NCBI GenBank assembly: GCA_003194525.1
Contig: NBIV01000137.1
Span: forward strand, 1 to 64,000
Reading direction: 5' to 3'
Length of the DNA stretch: 64,000 nt
Source: Gracilariopsis chorda
Lineage: Eukaryota > Rhodophyta > Florideophyceae > Gracilariales > Gracilariaceae
In this document: positions 55,871 to 64,000 of the stretch, piece by piece
How positions within the stretch are numbered: the first letter of the stretch is position 1
Layout of the letters: each line of letters opens with the position of its first letter
Program-made: the position numbers and the translations under genes
The notes under the pieces: generated by a model
The model's input: only the letters and a program-made list of their open reading frames with translations
What the model was told of the DNA's origin: nothing
The model's database searches: none

Positions 55871-57141
55871 TTAACGTCTTTGTTGTCTCCATTACTTCGG
55901 CTGTCTCCCATTACTCCTATTATCTGATTGACAGGCACTCTTGACTTGAAGTTTCCGTTTTCGTCTTTAAACATGTTTCTCACTTGAGGTGATAGCTTCT
56001 GCACAACGTCGGGAGCGATATATTTTCCTTCCATAAGTCCTTTAACCACGTTATAGATACATTCAGGGTCTTTGTACCAGTGGTTGAATTCTTTACAGTT
56101 GCGGCATCGTGAAACAGCCTTGGGACCCTGTCCTGATGGGATGTACGACTTCTGCCTTCTTCCTTGATTGTATCGCTGATGATTGGGATGCCGCTCGCCG
56201 TGATTGAAGTCGCGCTTGCCTAGCATGCTGTCGATGCGCTTCTCCCTTTGTCCGTATCCACCATCAGGCTTGTCCTCATCTTCTACTTTAAGATCCTTGA
56301 GAACTTCTACAGCATCGTCAAGAGAGATGCGAAAAACGGTCCTATCTTGTCTGACATGGAGTTCATTCGCGTCGACAGTGCCTGTTACGGCATCGATGAT
56401 AGACTTCGCGGTAGCTTCGCGGTCACCCGACGAGTCAGTGGATTGGAGGGCGTTTGCTTTGTCGCGGATCTCGGTCAGTCGGTCCTTGCTTATGACGAAA
56501 ATCTTGTTTGTAGCCTCAGATCGTGATGTGATCGTTGAGACGAGCCTTGTTATCACCGAGCTGTAGACTGATGCCGGAATCTTTGCGTTTTCCAGAAGTA
56601 TCATGGCAAAGTTTTGGCTGTCCTGTTGTATGGTGCCCGTATCACAGTGGTTGAGGTAGTCAAGTGCGGCAGCTTGATACCTTCTCGCGAAGATAGCGGG
56701 TGACTCACCGTTCTTGCGTGTACAGTTGAAGACATTCCGCATCATTTGCACTAACCGGCGTATTCCGTCGGTGGGAGAGTCTTTAGCAACCAGATCTATG
56801 ATCTCGTTAACGATGCCGACCTGCTTGTTAGGTTGTTCGTCATTGGTATCCTCTTCTTCGTCCAAGTTGATAATACCGGCGGTGATGGCTTGTTCTACTT
56901 GGGAAGAGAAAATTGTGTCGAGTGAGTTGAGTAGAGTGAGTCCAAGTGCACTTAGAATGCCCTTTGCTTTCTTATCACCGCCCTTAGCGAATCTTTTAAC
57001 GGTTGTAACCCATAGCGACACTTGCTTGCGCCACTTATATTTGTCGGTCGTTGTGGTAAGCCTTGGCGGTAGGAGCATGTCGAAGCCTGGAGTAGGTGCC
57101 CTGCCTGGGCCCATAACTGTGAAGAGATCGTAATTAGCCAT
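55825..57141 (-). CDS. gag: Gag of copia element J
   Basis: An intact frame of 438 codons beginning MANYDLFTVMGPG at 57141. The ATG lies 24 bases inside the 5' LTR, and codons 9-13 are the primer-binding site itself. A second in-frame ATG is in the primer-binding site and a third (MLLPPR) just after it. The middle has helical Gag-like sequence (LVQMMRNVFNCTRKNGESPAIFARRY shown in parts: LVQMMRNVF, ESPAIFARRY). A zinc-knuckle-like CRNCKEFNHWYKDPEC (CX2CX4HX6C, longer last spacer than the usual X4) is near 56060-56110. It would assemble the particle and bind RNA. Confidence 0.9.
   Translation of the reverse strand: MANYDLFTVMGPGRAPTPGFDMLLPPRLTTTTDKYKWRKQVSLWVTTVKRFAKGGDKKAKGILSALGLTLLNSLDTIFSSQVEQAITAGIINLDEEEDTNDEQPNKQVGIVNEIIDLVAKDSPTDGIRRLVQMMRNVFNCTRKNGESPAIFARRYQAAALDYLNHCDTGTIQQDSQNFAMILLENAKIPASVYSSVITRLVSTITSRSEATNKIFVISKDRLTEIRDKANALQSTDSSGDREATAKSIIDAVTGTVDANELHVRQDRTVFRISLDDAVEVLKDLKVEDEDKPDGGYGQREKRIDSMLGKRDFNHGERHPNHQRYNQGRRQKSYIPSGQGPKAVSRCRNCKEFNHWYKDPECIYNVVKGLMEGKYIAPDVVQKLSPQVRNMFKDENGNFKSRVPVNQIIGVMGDSRSNGDNKDVNTPSGSGAQSNSYFR
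57104..57117 (-). other. Primer-binding site of element J (half tRNA-iMet type)
   Basis: On the minus strand GTTATGGGCCCAGG follows the LTR end CTTCACA without spacer. It complements the initiator tRNA-Met anticodon stem-loop ending at the cleavage point known for Drosophila copia priming. It is coding in the gag frame. Confidence 0.82.
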
Positions 57142-57675
57142 TTGGTAGGACTGGATACAGTTGGCAGGAATCTACTCTACAGGCGAAATAAAGAGCACAG
57201 GTGCTCGCAGAGGTCACTCCTTCTCTGTCCTTTTTTTTTTGCTCTAGCTCCTCAACTATTTATAACTATCGCATCTAACTACGCGTCCTTTGCCGGTATG
57301 GATTCAAGAAGCTATTGTGTTGCATCTTCGATTCGGGGTTCCGTCTATCCCAATTTGGTATCGTGGATAGGCGGATGTCGCAGCGTAGCTATGCCTTACA
57401 TTAGGTCGTCATGGAGCTTGTTGCTGATAACGACTGGTGGTTGCGACGTGCTGGTGGTTGTGGCGTGCTGATGTTTGCGACGTGCTTATGGTTGCAGCTT
57501 GCTGATGGTCGCAGTGTGCTGATGGTTGCGTTGTGCTGATGGTTGTGGACGTGTTTTCGCTGTGTTTGATTTGCTATTGCTGAATGTCAATTGCTGAATT
57601 GCTTTTCTTTACTTAGTTCGCGTATTTGCTATTATCTGCTTATTAGCATCGCTTAAGCTATTTTAAACATTGTCA
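57118..57675 (-). repeat. 5' LTR of element J
   Basis: 558 bp, partner of 51687-52243. Transcription would run leftwards; a possible TATA-like tttataa lies on the plus strand near 57259, so promoter placement is unclear. It contains several imperfect repeats of tgctgatggttg-type words (57435-57550). Confidence 0.93.
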
Positions 57676-57677
57676 AA

Positions 57678-57682
57678 CCCGT
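57678..57682 (+). repeat. Target-site duplication of element J, right copy (CCCGT)
   Basis: Matches 51682-51686. Two extra bases (AA at 57676-57677) separate it from the LTR end, as if two terminal bases were not removed at integration. Confidence 0.75.
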
Positions 57683-57869
57683 ACAATAAACAACAACTGC
57701 AGACAAGATGTTGCATGACGCCGTCTAAAGTACTAAATTATATTGTTTGTTCATGTTTAGTTCGAGCAGAGACACATATTTGATTTTACGAAGGAAGGTA
57801 CAAAAAGTTCTCATCGCCCTCTGTAGCGTTGGATTGAACATCAACTTTTGCGAGTGACAGACACTTGAC

Positions 57870-58350
57870 TATGTCTTATAATTAACAAAACGCGAACAAA
57901 GCTTGCTGTTTAGCTCTATTGAAGTTTTTTGCCTGCTTAAACTGAACTACGTACCGTGGTATTAATTTTCGATCAATTAAGCCACGAAAAGAGTATGCGT
58001 TTACATAATAGTTGAAATTCGGGGAGCCGCTGTGGTAAAAAAGGCCATGGTTAGATATTTCATGCAGATATTGTAGCGCTTGCTTTAGAACTCTATCAGA
58101 ATAAGCTATTGAAGCTTTCTGGAACCGTGCAAGAGAAAGAACTAGAGCAAGAGTATCCATTCACTTAGGAAATGCTAAGTACAGCAGAGCCATGATCATT
58201 TGCTGGTACAGATGCGCGTAATGCAATGAATTCTTCTCTCCTGCGGCGGTTGAGGAAACCAACGACTCTACTATAGGACGAAGTGCAGGTTTGAATTAGT
58301 GCAGTCCAAAGCAGCGCAACATGCCTTTGATGTACATCGACCGACAAAGG
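57870..58350 (-). pseudogene. Copia RT/RNase H remnant
   Basis: A minus-strand fragment resembling copia pol after the YVDD region: a QQMI, LLYLA piece (about 58150-58210), then MDTLALVLSLARFQKAS, QALQYLHEISNHGLFYHSGSPNF and KNFNRAKQQALFA, with a stop between the pieces. Not clearly A or J family. No LTRs are seen beside it. Confidence 0.72.
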
Positions 58351-60799
58351 CTAACAGCAAAGGGCTGAATATGTTTATTAATTTTCTAGTTTAACTCAAC
58401 GCCAAGGTACAGTGTAACTCTTTCAGTCAAAATTCGGATTACGAGATGGGAAAAAGATGCCCAATTCTAAAATGCTGGCTTTTAGCTTTTTTACAGGCAG
58501 CATAAATATGTTTTAAAGGGATAGAAGGGCGGGAGGCTGGGATTTGCGGATAAATGAATATTGATTGCGGGTTCATGTCAAAGTGGAACGGCGTCGGGCG
58601 TAAGGCGATGGAGATGATGCGCGTTCAAAAAAGAAAAATAATAATAACTCGCCAAAACTTGATTAGAGCATTAGCAGACCCTGCTTGTTCAGAACGGCCC
58701 TGACAAGACAAGGCAAGTGTTTTTGCCATAGAGCCCAATGCGGTGCGTTCGAGACAGCAAGAGCACTTATATACTTGCAATAGCAATAATGATGAAATGC
58801 GTTAGAACAATCTTGGAGTGAAACAAAATATGTGAGCATAGCGGATGGCAGTTGTAAATACAAATTACTCTGATATTTCATCTCTATCTGAGTTTTGTCC
58901 GTTTGGCTGGCGCTGAATGGCGTCTACTGAGCGTCAAACATCGCAAGCGAACAGTAAAACAAAGTTAACAGTTTCAATGAATCGAGTGATCACTGTGGCA
59001 ACCTAGGCTAGTATCTTATTTTGAATGGTGAGGTTTGATGCCTAGCTCTACTGAGAAACAGTTTTGTCGTAACGTAAATGCGAAGACAGTGTTTCTCAAT
59101 TGGCAACACGACTGGCTGTATGTTGCTGCCTTCTAGCTGTATCTAACTAGATGGTTTTGTTGGCAGAGAGTTGTACCTTTTTTGAGTTTTGTCGAGCAGA
59201 ACGAGGCCGCAAAGGGCTGCATCTATATGGATTGATCAAAAAGACTGCCACATTAAGTATATTCAGAATTGCAAGGGCTTGATTGATTTGAACGCTCTAC
59301 ATTGTTCTTCAAAATCTTGAACTATGCTTGAGCGATAAGCATGCTTGCTTTTTTCCAAGATCATAAGCTCGTGATATGCTCATAAAATATAAATGGGTTT
59401 TCTTGATGCTTAATTAGTTTAGAAATTGGTTTAGCGTGAATAAAAAGAATAGAATTAGATGTGGGATGAAATATTGGGCTGCAATTGCGTCGATAATTAA
59501 GGAATGTAATATTGAAATGAAATAAGGCGATTGCAATTAACTTGAATCACAGTATTCTCCCCATCGGATTGGTTGCGCCAGTGCGCCAAATGCAAGAAGT
59601 CCTTGTTGCGGTAGAACAGTGTTTCGATCATCGGCGATAGTTTGGGATCAAGTGTGAAATTAAGGTGGTTTTGACTTGTTGGAAGCTGTGGCGAATGCGT
59701 GTGCATTATTGTTTGATATGTGTTACTGGCGTGCGAATGGGGATGCTTTCCTGACGTAGAAAAAGCACGAATGCTTTGTAAGACACTGCGACAGCAACAA
59801 AAGCTCGTGGCGAAAAGTATGAGTTGCACGTTTTGTCAAGTTATGAGAGAAAGCTTGTTTGTGTTTGAGAGCGAATTTGCAGGAAGCGGTACAATACAAC
59901 GAGTTGAAACAACAAGGAGAAATTGCGTTTTGTTGGGGAGATTATAAGCGGTTGATTGCTGTGCAGGAGTAAAACGGCTTTGAATACAACTGTGCGGGTT
60001 AAAAATAGAGTATTGCAAAGGTTGGACTGTAGGGGTGAGGATCAGGATTGATGAGCAGTGTGGCAGTAGGGATGAAGTTTGGTTGTATTGCATGCAGATG
60101 TTCACATTTGACTTTGGAGGGTTTTGTGTGCAGTGTGGCGAATAGGGAATGCACGAGTGTTGGTGGTGAGGAATTGCTTAAAAGGTTGCAAAGCGTTGCA
60201 AATGTACGGTACGGTGGAAAGGTGTAAACAGTTCGGGACGATGTGTGGGAATGATGGTATTAGTGGGAATGCTATTAAACTGTGGATGATTGAATTAATT
60301 AGTACTTCCATGACACTGGTGGACAGGCAGTGACAGGGGTGGGCGAAAGGCAGAGAGATTCGGCGGTGGGCTGTTCGTTGCGCAAGGGGTGAGTATCACA
60401 GGACTGATGGAGCGCATGTGGGATGGCGCAAGGAAGCAGTAATTTTGTGCTCGCTCTTTGTTGAGGGCAGTACTGCAGCAGTACAGTATGTACAGTGAGG
60501 GTAAGCTGCGGAGGGGAGGGTGAAGGTGAATTGACGGGTGCGAGAGGCGTTGCGAACAGTTGGCGGCGAAAGGCATACGGTAGTGGGCGCCCGAAAGGGA
60601 CGCGTTGCGTGAAGCGGTGGAAGGGCAGCAATGGATGCAGACAAACACAAGGGCGCACTGGAAGCGCGGGAATGAGCAAATGAAAAGAATGAATGCGAAT
60701 TTACTGAGAATGGATGTGAAAGTGGAGCGCGGCGCAATTACAGTCTCGGCGCCGTCAACAGCGCCGGTGTGGAATTGGCTCAGCGCGCAAAACAAGAGT
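58351..60799. other. Intergenic sequence, no gene recognised
   Basis: AT-rich on the left, becoming G-rich on the plus strand towards 60,800. Possible frames of 60-190 codons occur but have simple, biased composition and no motif. No tRNA, rRNA or clear repeat recognised. Confidence 0.45.
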
Positions 60800-60813
60800 T
60801 TTGGCGCGCCAAA
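60800..60813 (+). promoter_or_regulatory. Double E2F-like site
   Basis: TTTGGCGCGCCAAA is a perfect palindrome containing two overlapping matches to the E2F/DP consensus TTTSSCGC, one per strand. It lies 432 bp upstream of the zinc-finger ATG. Confidence 0.55.
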
Positions 60814-60857
60814 CGCACCACGCGTTGGCTGCCCCTTACGTGGCAGAACGCGCACGC

Positions 60858-60900
60858 CACGTGGCGCATGTAAGGCGGGAAACTCTCACGTGGCCACGTG
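60858..60900 (+). promoter_or_regulatory. Cluster of three CACGTG boxes
   Basis: CACGTG at 60858-60863, 60887-60892 and 60895-60900, in the GC-rich region upstream of the zinc-finger gene. CACGTG is the core bound by bHLH or bZIP factors (E-box/G-box). Three in 43 bp is more than expected by chance. Confidence 0.5.
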
Positions 60901-61098
60901 GGCTGGCGTTACGGCAGTTGTCGTCCGGCCGGGGGCGAGGAAGGCGTGACGGGACGCGGCGTGAGCGCTGCGCGTGCGCGGCGCGCGCGCGCCTCCGCGC
61001 TGCGCACGCGCCGCTGCCGCTTCTTCCATTCGCGCGCTTCCGCGCTTCGGCGCGGACGCCGCCCTTTCTCTTGGCCCCGCAACCGCGAGAGCAAAATG

Positions 61099-61108
61099 CA
61101 TATAATTC
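61099..61108 (+). promoter_or_regulatory. Possible TATA box of zinc-finger gene
   Basis: CATATAATTC is the only AT-rich word in a very GC-rich stretch, about 140 bp before the ATG at 61245. Position and context suit a core promoter; no transcript evidence. Confidence 0.4.
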
Positions 61109-61244
61109 AAAACGCGCTCCTCCGCTTGCGCGTGGCGCTTGCCGCCTCTGAGCGCTCTCAACACCCCTCCCCCACACACCCCCCACCGTGAACCTTCTCC
61201 CGCCTCCTTCCTCATCCCCCCACCACCATCTCCTTCCCCCGGAA

Positions 61245-62273
61245 ATGGAAGGCCTCCTCGGTTCCGAGTTCGCGCTCGTACTCCGCGACTCGCTCAATTC
61301 CACCCCCCGTCGTCGCAGTCTCACGTCGCCAATGCCGCCCGCCATGCCGTCCCCCCCCAAGAAGCCGCGAGCTCTGCCCTTCTCCCTTCGCTGCAACATG
61401 CAACTGGAGCCCCGCGCTAACTTCCCGCCCTTCCCCACGTCGCCCACCTCACCGCTCCCCCCTCCCTCCGTCTGTTTGCCGTCCATTGTAACATCACCAA
61501 TAACGCCCGCGCCGCCAATAACAGCAACTATTCCATCCTCCTCGTCGCCAATCGTCAGCCCCCGTCTGTCGGTGCGTCACCGTCCCATTTGCAAACCTTC
61601 CCGCCTGACGGCTCCAACTCTGTCCGCCCCGCTGCGCGTTCCGTTACCGCCGTGTGTACCGCTGTCGCCGCCTTCATCACCGCCGCATTCGCCAATCCCT
61701 CTTACACGCCCTTTGGACGTGCTGGCCGCCGTCAGTCTGCAACATCGTCTGCAGCCAGTGCACCCATCTCTCACATCGCCAGCGCCAGCGCCGCCTGCTC
61801 CGCAGCCGCCGCCGCCGCCGCAGCCGCATGCGGCTCCTTTACTGCCCACCAGCGCTGCCGTGGCCGCCGCCGCCGCCGGGGCAAGCCGACGGTTACCGGT
61901 GTTGCCAACGTCGCCGGTGAACTCGGAGGTGCGCCCTCCGCCCTCGCCGCGGGCGCCGTACCGGAAGAAGTCGAGCACATGTAAAGGCTCCAAGGCAGCA
62001 CGCCCCAAAGTGTTTGGGTGTTCGCAGTGCCCGTCAACTTTCTCCCAACAGTTCAACCTCAACAAGCATGTGAGGGCCGTGCACGAGCGACGCCGGCCGT
62101 TCGAATGCTCTGTGTGTCATGCGCGCTTCCAACAGAAGAGTCACCGCACAATGCACCACCTGGCCGTACACGAGAAGCTGCGTCAGTTCTCGTGCGATCA
62201 GTGCAATGCTTCGTTCAGTTGGAGAGGAGTGCTGAAGAAGCATCGCAAGAGCATCCACGGCATTACGGAGTGA
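61245..62273 (+). CDS. C2H2 zinc-finger protein (putative DNA-binding regulator)
   Basis: A single uninterrupted frame of 342 codons. The ATG at 61245 (MEGLLGSEFALVLRD) is the first in frame; codons before it are open but lack an ATG. Residues 1 to about 245 are low-complexity, rich in Pro, Ala and Ser. The C-terminus holds three contiguous C2H2 fingers, all CX2CX12HX4H: FGCSQCPSTF...HVRAVH, FECSVCHARF...HLAVH and FSCDQCNASF...HRKSIH, ending six residues after the last His. Linkers are short (ERRRPFEC, EKLRQFSC), so the fingers probably bind DNA together. Third-position GC is very high, unlike the transposons. No intron seen. Target genes unknown. Confidence 0.9.
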   Translation: MEGLLGSEFALVLRDSLNSTPRRRSLTSPMPPAMPSPPKKPRALPFSLRCNMQLEPRANFPPFPTSPTSPLPPPSVCLPSIVTSPITPAPPITATIPSSSSPIVSPRLSVRHRPICKPSRLTAPTLSAPLRVPLPPCVPLSPPSSPPHSPIPLTRPLDVLAAVSLQHRLQPVHPSLTSPAPAPPAPQPPPPPQPHAAPLLPTSAAVAAAAAGASRRLPVLPTSPVNSEVRPPPSPRAPYRKKSSTCKGSKAARPKVFGCSQCPSTFSQQFNLNKHVRAVHERRRPFECSVCHARFQQKSHRTMHHLAVHEKLRQFSCDQCNASFSWRGVLKKHRKSIHGITE

Positions 62274-62279
62274 GCTGTG

Positions 62280-62303
62280 TTTTTTTTTTTTTTTTTTTTT
62301 TTT
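62280..62303 (+). repeat. Poly-T tract after the zinc-finger stop codon
   Basis: 24 consecutive T starting seven bases after the TGA. It would lie in the 3' UTR, or mark the poly-A end of a minus-strand retroposed piece; I see no such element beside it. Confidence 0.7.
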
Positions 62304-63127
62304 CTTTTTGCGTGTTATGGGCTTATGGGCGTTTGATTGTTGATTTTTGCATCATTTTTATTATTATTGTTTGATTTGATTTGAATTGGTGAATTGCATC
62401 CGCTGTGAAGAGGAAGCTGTTGCTGTGGACAGGAGCACTCGGAAGAGTGTGCGCACCAAAGTTGTGAATATGTGTTGGGAGTGCGTGCAGGTGTGAATGG
62501 GATGCAGCGGCAGCGGGCGTTTGTGCTTTGTACTTGCATATACCTACGAAGCAGGCGTTGTGTGGTTTTGTTTGTTGTTGCTGTTTTTGCTTATGTTTTT
62601 CCTTGTTTTCTTTTTTGCACAAATAGCGGCGCTCGCTCGAGCGCGCTGTTGTTGTGAATAGTAGTAAAGGAGTGGCTGATTTGTGAATTGTACATGTGCA
62701 TTACCAGACCTGGCGCCACGAGCAGCAGCTGCTGTGCTGGGTGGCGATATGTTGAGTGCGCAGAAATAAATGCGGTGCTGTTTGCTGCGGCGGGGGTGGT
62801 GTGCGCTCTGCGCTGCTGTGCTCGAGATGAGCAACTGGCGGTTTGCAGTGGGTGCAAAGTTTTTTGCATTTGCTGCGACGAATGAGGGAGCGCGGAGGCG
62901 ATTTTTTTTTTTTAATTTCTTGGTTTTGGCGACGGCGGTGTGCGGTGGCGTTTGGGTGTTGATCAGTCGGGCAAGGTAGTAATAATTAAGTAATTTGGGG
63001 CGAGATTATATGACGGAGATATGCGGAGGATACGCGCCCTCGAGCTCGAGAGCGCCGTCGACGATACCAATAACGGCGCGCTATCGCATTAGCGCGCACG
63101 GCGGTGGAACGTGCGACTGGGGGTACA
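62304..63127. other. Non-coding sequence downstream of zinc-finger gene
   Basis: T/G-rich then GC-rich. Small frames on both strands have simple composition and no motif. Contains the palindrome CTCGAGCTCGAG near 63040. No RNA gene recognised. Confidence 0.4.
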
Positions 63128-63147
63128 GAGGTTAAAGGGTTAACCTC
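63128..63147 (+). other. Palindrome GAGGTTAA-AGGG-TTAACCTC
   Basis: Perfect 8-bp arms with a 4-base loop. It shares AAAGGGTTAACC with the palindrome at 63758-63771. Could be a regulatory site. Confidence 0.45.
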
Positions 63148-63193
63148 CGGTGCCGCGGAAGATAAACAAAGCGAAAAAGCACGCAGCGCTGCC

Positions 63194-63237
63194 CAAGCGC
63201 AAGCGCAAGCGCAAGCGCAAGCGCAAGCGCAAGCGCA
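63194..63237 (+). repeat. Hexanucleotide microsatellite (CAAGCG)n
   Basis: About seven tandem copies of CAAGCG, ending in a CATGCA variant. Simple-sequence repeat in non-coding DNA. Confidence 0.9.
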
Positions 63238-63247
63238 TGCACATGAC

Positions 63248-64000
63248 GTGCACACTGCAAAGCGCACTTCTCGTGCACGCGTGTACTGCACCGGTGCGAG
63301 TTGTGCACTTTTGATTGACGTGCTTTGATAGAGGCGCTTCGCGCGGCGCCAAGAGGCGTGGTGCTTGTTCTGTGCAAAAGTGGCTAAGTTAGTGCAACAC
63401 CGTACGCCACTCGCGAGCTTTTCCCCCCCCCCCAAAAGCTGTATAAAAAATAGATTCCACAACGCGTGCGGTAATGGCGCAAGGGAGCACCGACCGCCGT
63501 GCGCCCCCACCCCCCCCCCCCCCGGCCCGCGTCGCCGCCCACCAAATCTCCACCCCCCGAGATGGGCACGTCCGAAACCTTTCTCTCACTCCTACGTGCG
63601 TCTCGAGAGCGCGCACCCACCGCTGTTGCCGCCAACCCCGCACCGCCCCCTGCCGCGTTCGTAATAATATGTGCATAAGGGTTCCCCTCACAATGACACA
63701 CTGCTGAAAATCATTACTTTATCTACTGCGTGCCGATGAGGCACTCTATAATAGCTAAAGGGTTAACCCTTCGTGAACTTACAAGCTCGCAATGCGCCGC
63801 GTGTAGACGCACTCTCACGCCCTAGATATGCCCGCCACCCATAGCCGCTCCCCTCATTCAGCGCTCCGACACATGTGATATGAAGTTCATATTATGAACG
63901 GCGTGGGAGACTGCTGCGTCACACCTGCGCGCAGACGTATGGTATGAAGGGGAGGCAACGCAGCGTGCTCTATTTTGTACAAGTGCGCAAACAGCGCTGC
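63248..64000. other. Non-coding right end of window
   Basis: Contains long C runs (63423-63434, 63512-63524), the palindrome AAGGGTTAACCCTT (63758-63771) and the 15-bp palindrome ATATGAA-G-TTCATAT (63878-63892). No gene supported. Confidence 0.4.

Noticed and set aside
58663..59829. Small minus-strand frames at 58663-58881 and 59497-59829 as genes
   Set aside because: Short, no motif, no neighbouring signals, typical of AT-rich intergenic DNA.
60295..60855. Minus-strand frame of 186 codons upstream of the zinc-finger gene
   Set aside because: Biased composition (Ser, Pro, Leu, His), no motif, and it overlaps the likely promoter. Alternative frames in the same place are equally open.
61188..61244. 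Earlier GTG start for the zinc-finger protein
   Set aside because: GTG starts are bacterial in style; the first in-frame ATG is 61245. The extra Pro-rich codons have no support.
60836..61486. Minus-strand frame of 216 codons opposite the zinc-finger gene start
   Set aside because: Gly/Arg/Ala-rich shadow of a GC-rich region and of the Pro-rich N-terminus. No recognisable domain.
63194..63237. Short regular repeats considered as a CRISPR array
   Set aside because: The 6-bp unit is continuous, without spacers. It is a microsatellite in a eukaryotic sequence.

Overview
The window is eukaryotic and almost entirely transposable elements. About 58 kb is stacked, mostly broken LTR retrotransposons plus one Helitron. 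A single convincing host gene, a three-finger C2H2 zinc-finger protein, lies in a GC-rich stretch at the right end. Intronless coding, three closely spaced C2H2 fingers, Ty1/copia dominance and a compact GC-rich host gene beside AT-richer repeats would fit an alga or other protist. I lean to a red alga, but this is inference from style, not from a search.

Region 1 (1-16.9 kb) is a nest of closely related Ty1/copia elements, called the A family here. Two near-identical units lie head-to-tail and share LTRs (pol, LTR, gag-pol, LTR, gag-pol), followed by an inverted copy (element C). Solo LTRs are inserted in them, two with clear 5-bp target-site duplications. Region 2 (16.9-38.7 kb) holds older relatives: fragment D, element E (18.0-24.5 kb, the best-preserved full-length A-type coding region), fragment G, element H and the inverted element I. 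Nearly all coding regions carry frameshifts and stops.

Region 3 (38.7-51.5 kb) is a decayed Ty3/gypsy element with gag, zinc knuckles, RT, RNase H and integrase on the plus strand. Between pol and the 3' LTR it has a decayed open frame of about 450 codons on the opposite strand. Its 3' LTR appears to be split by an insertion containing a decayed Helitron (Rep plus Pif1-like helicase, 47.2-51.3 kb) and some smaller unidentified remnants.

Region 4 (51.7-57.7 kb) is element J, an apparently intact Ty1/copia element on the minus strand. It has two 557/558-bp LTRs, an open gag and an open pol in the -1 frame. Its gag reading frame starts inside the LTR and runs through the primer-binding site. 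Both J and the A family carry a primer-binding site complementary to the anticodon stem-loop of initiator tRNA-Met, as in Drosophila copia (half-tRNA priming).

Region 5 (57.7-64 kb) has one small copia remnant, about 2.4 kb with no recognisable gene, and a CpG-rich promoter with a double E2F-like site and three CACGTG boxes. The zinc-finger gene (61,245-62,273) follows, then repeat-rich non-coding sequence.

Many of the small differences between the tandem A-family copies are single-base deletions in doublets. Some frameshifts there may therefore be uncorrected sequencing errors rather than biology.
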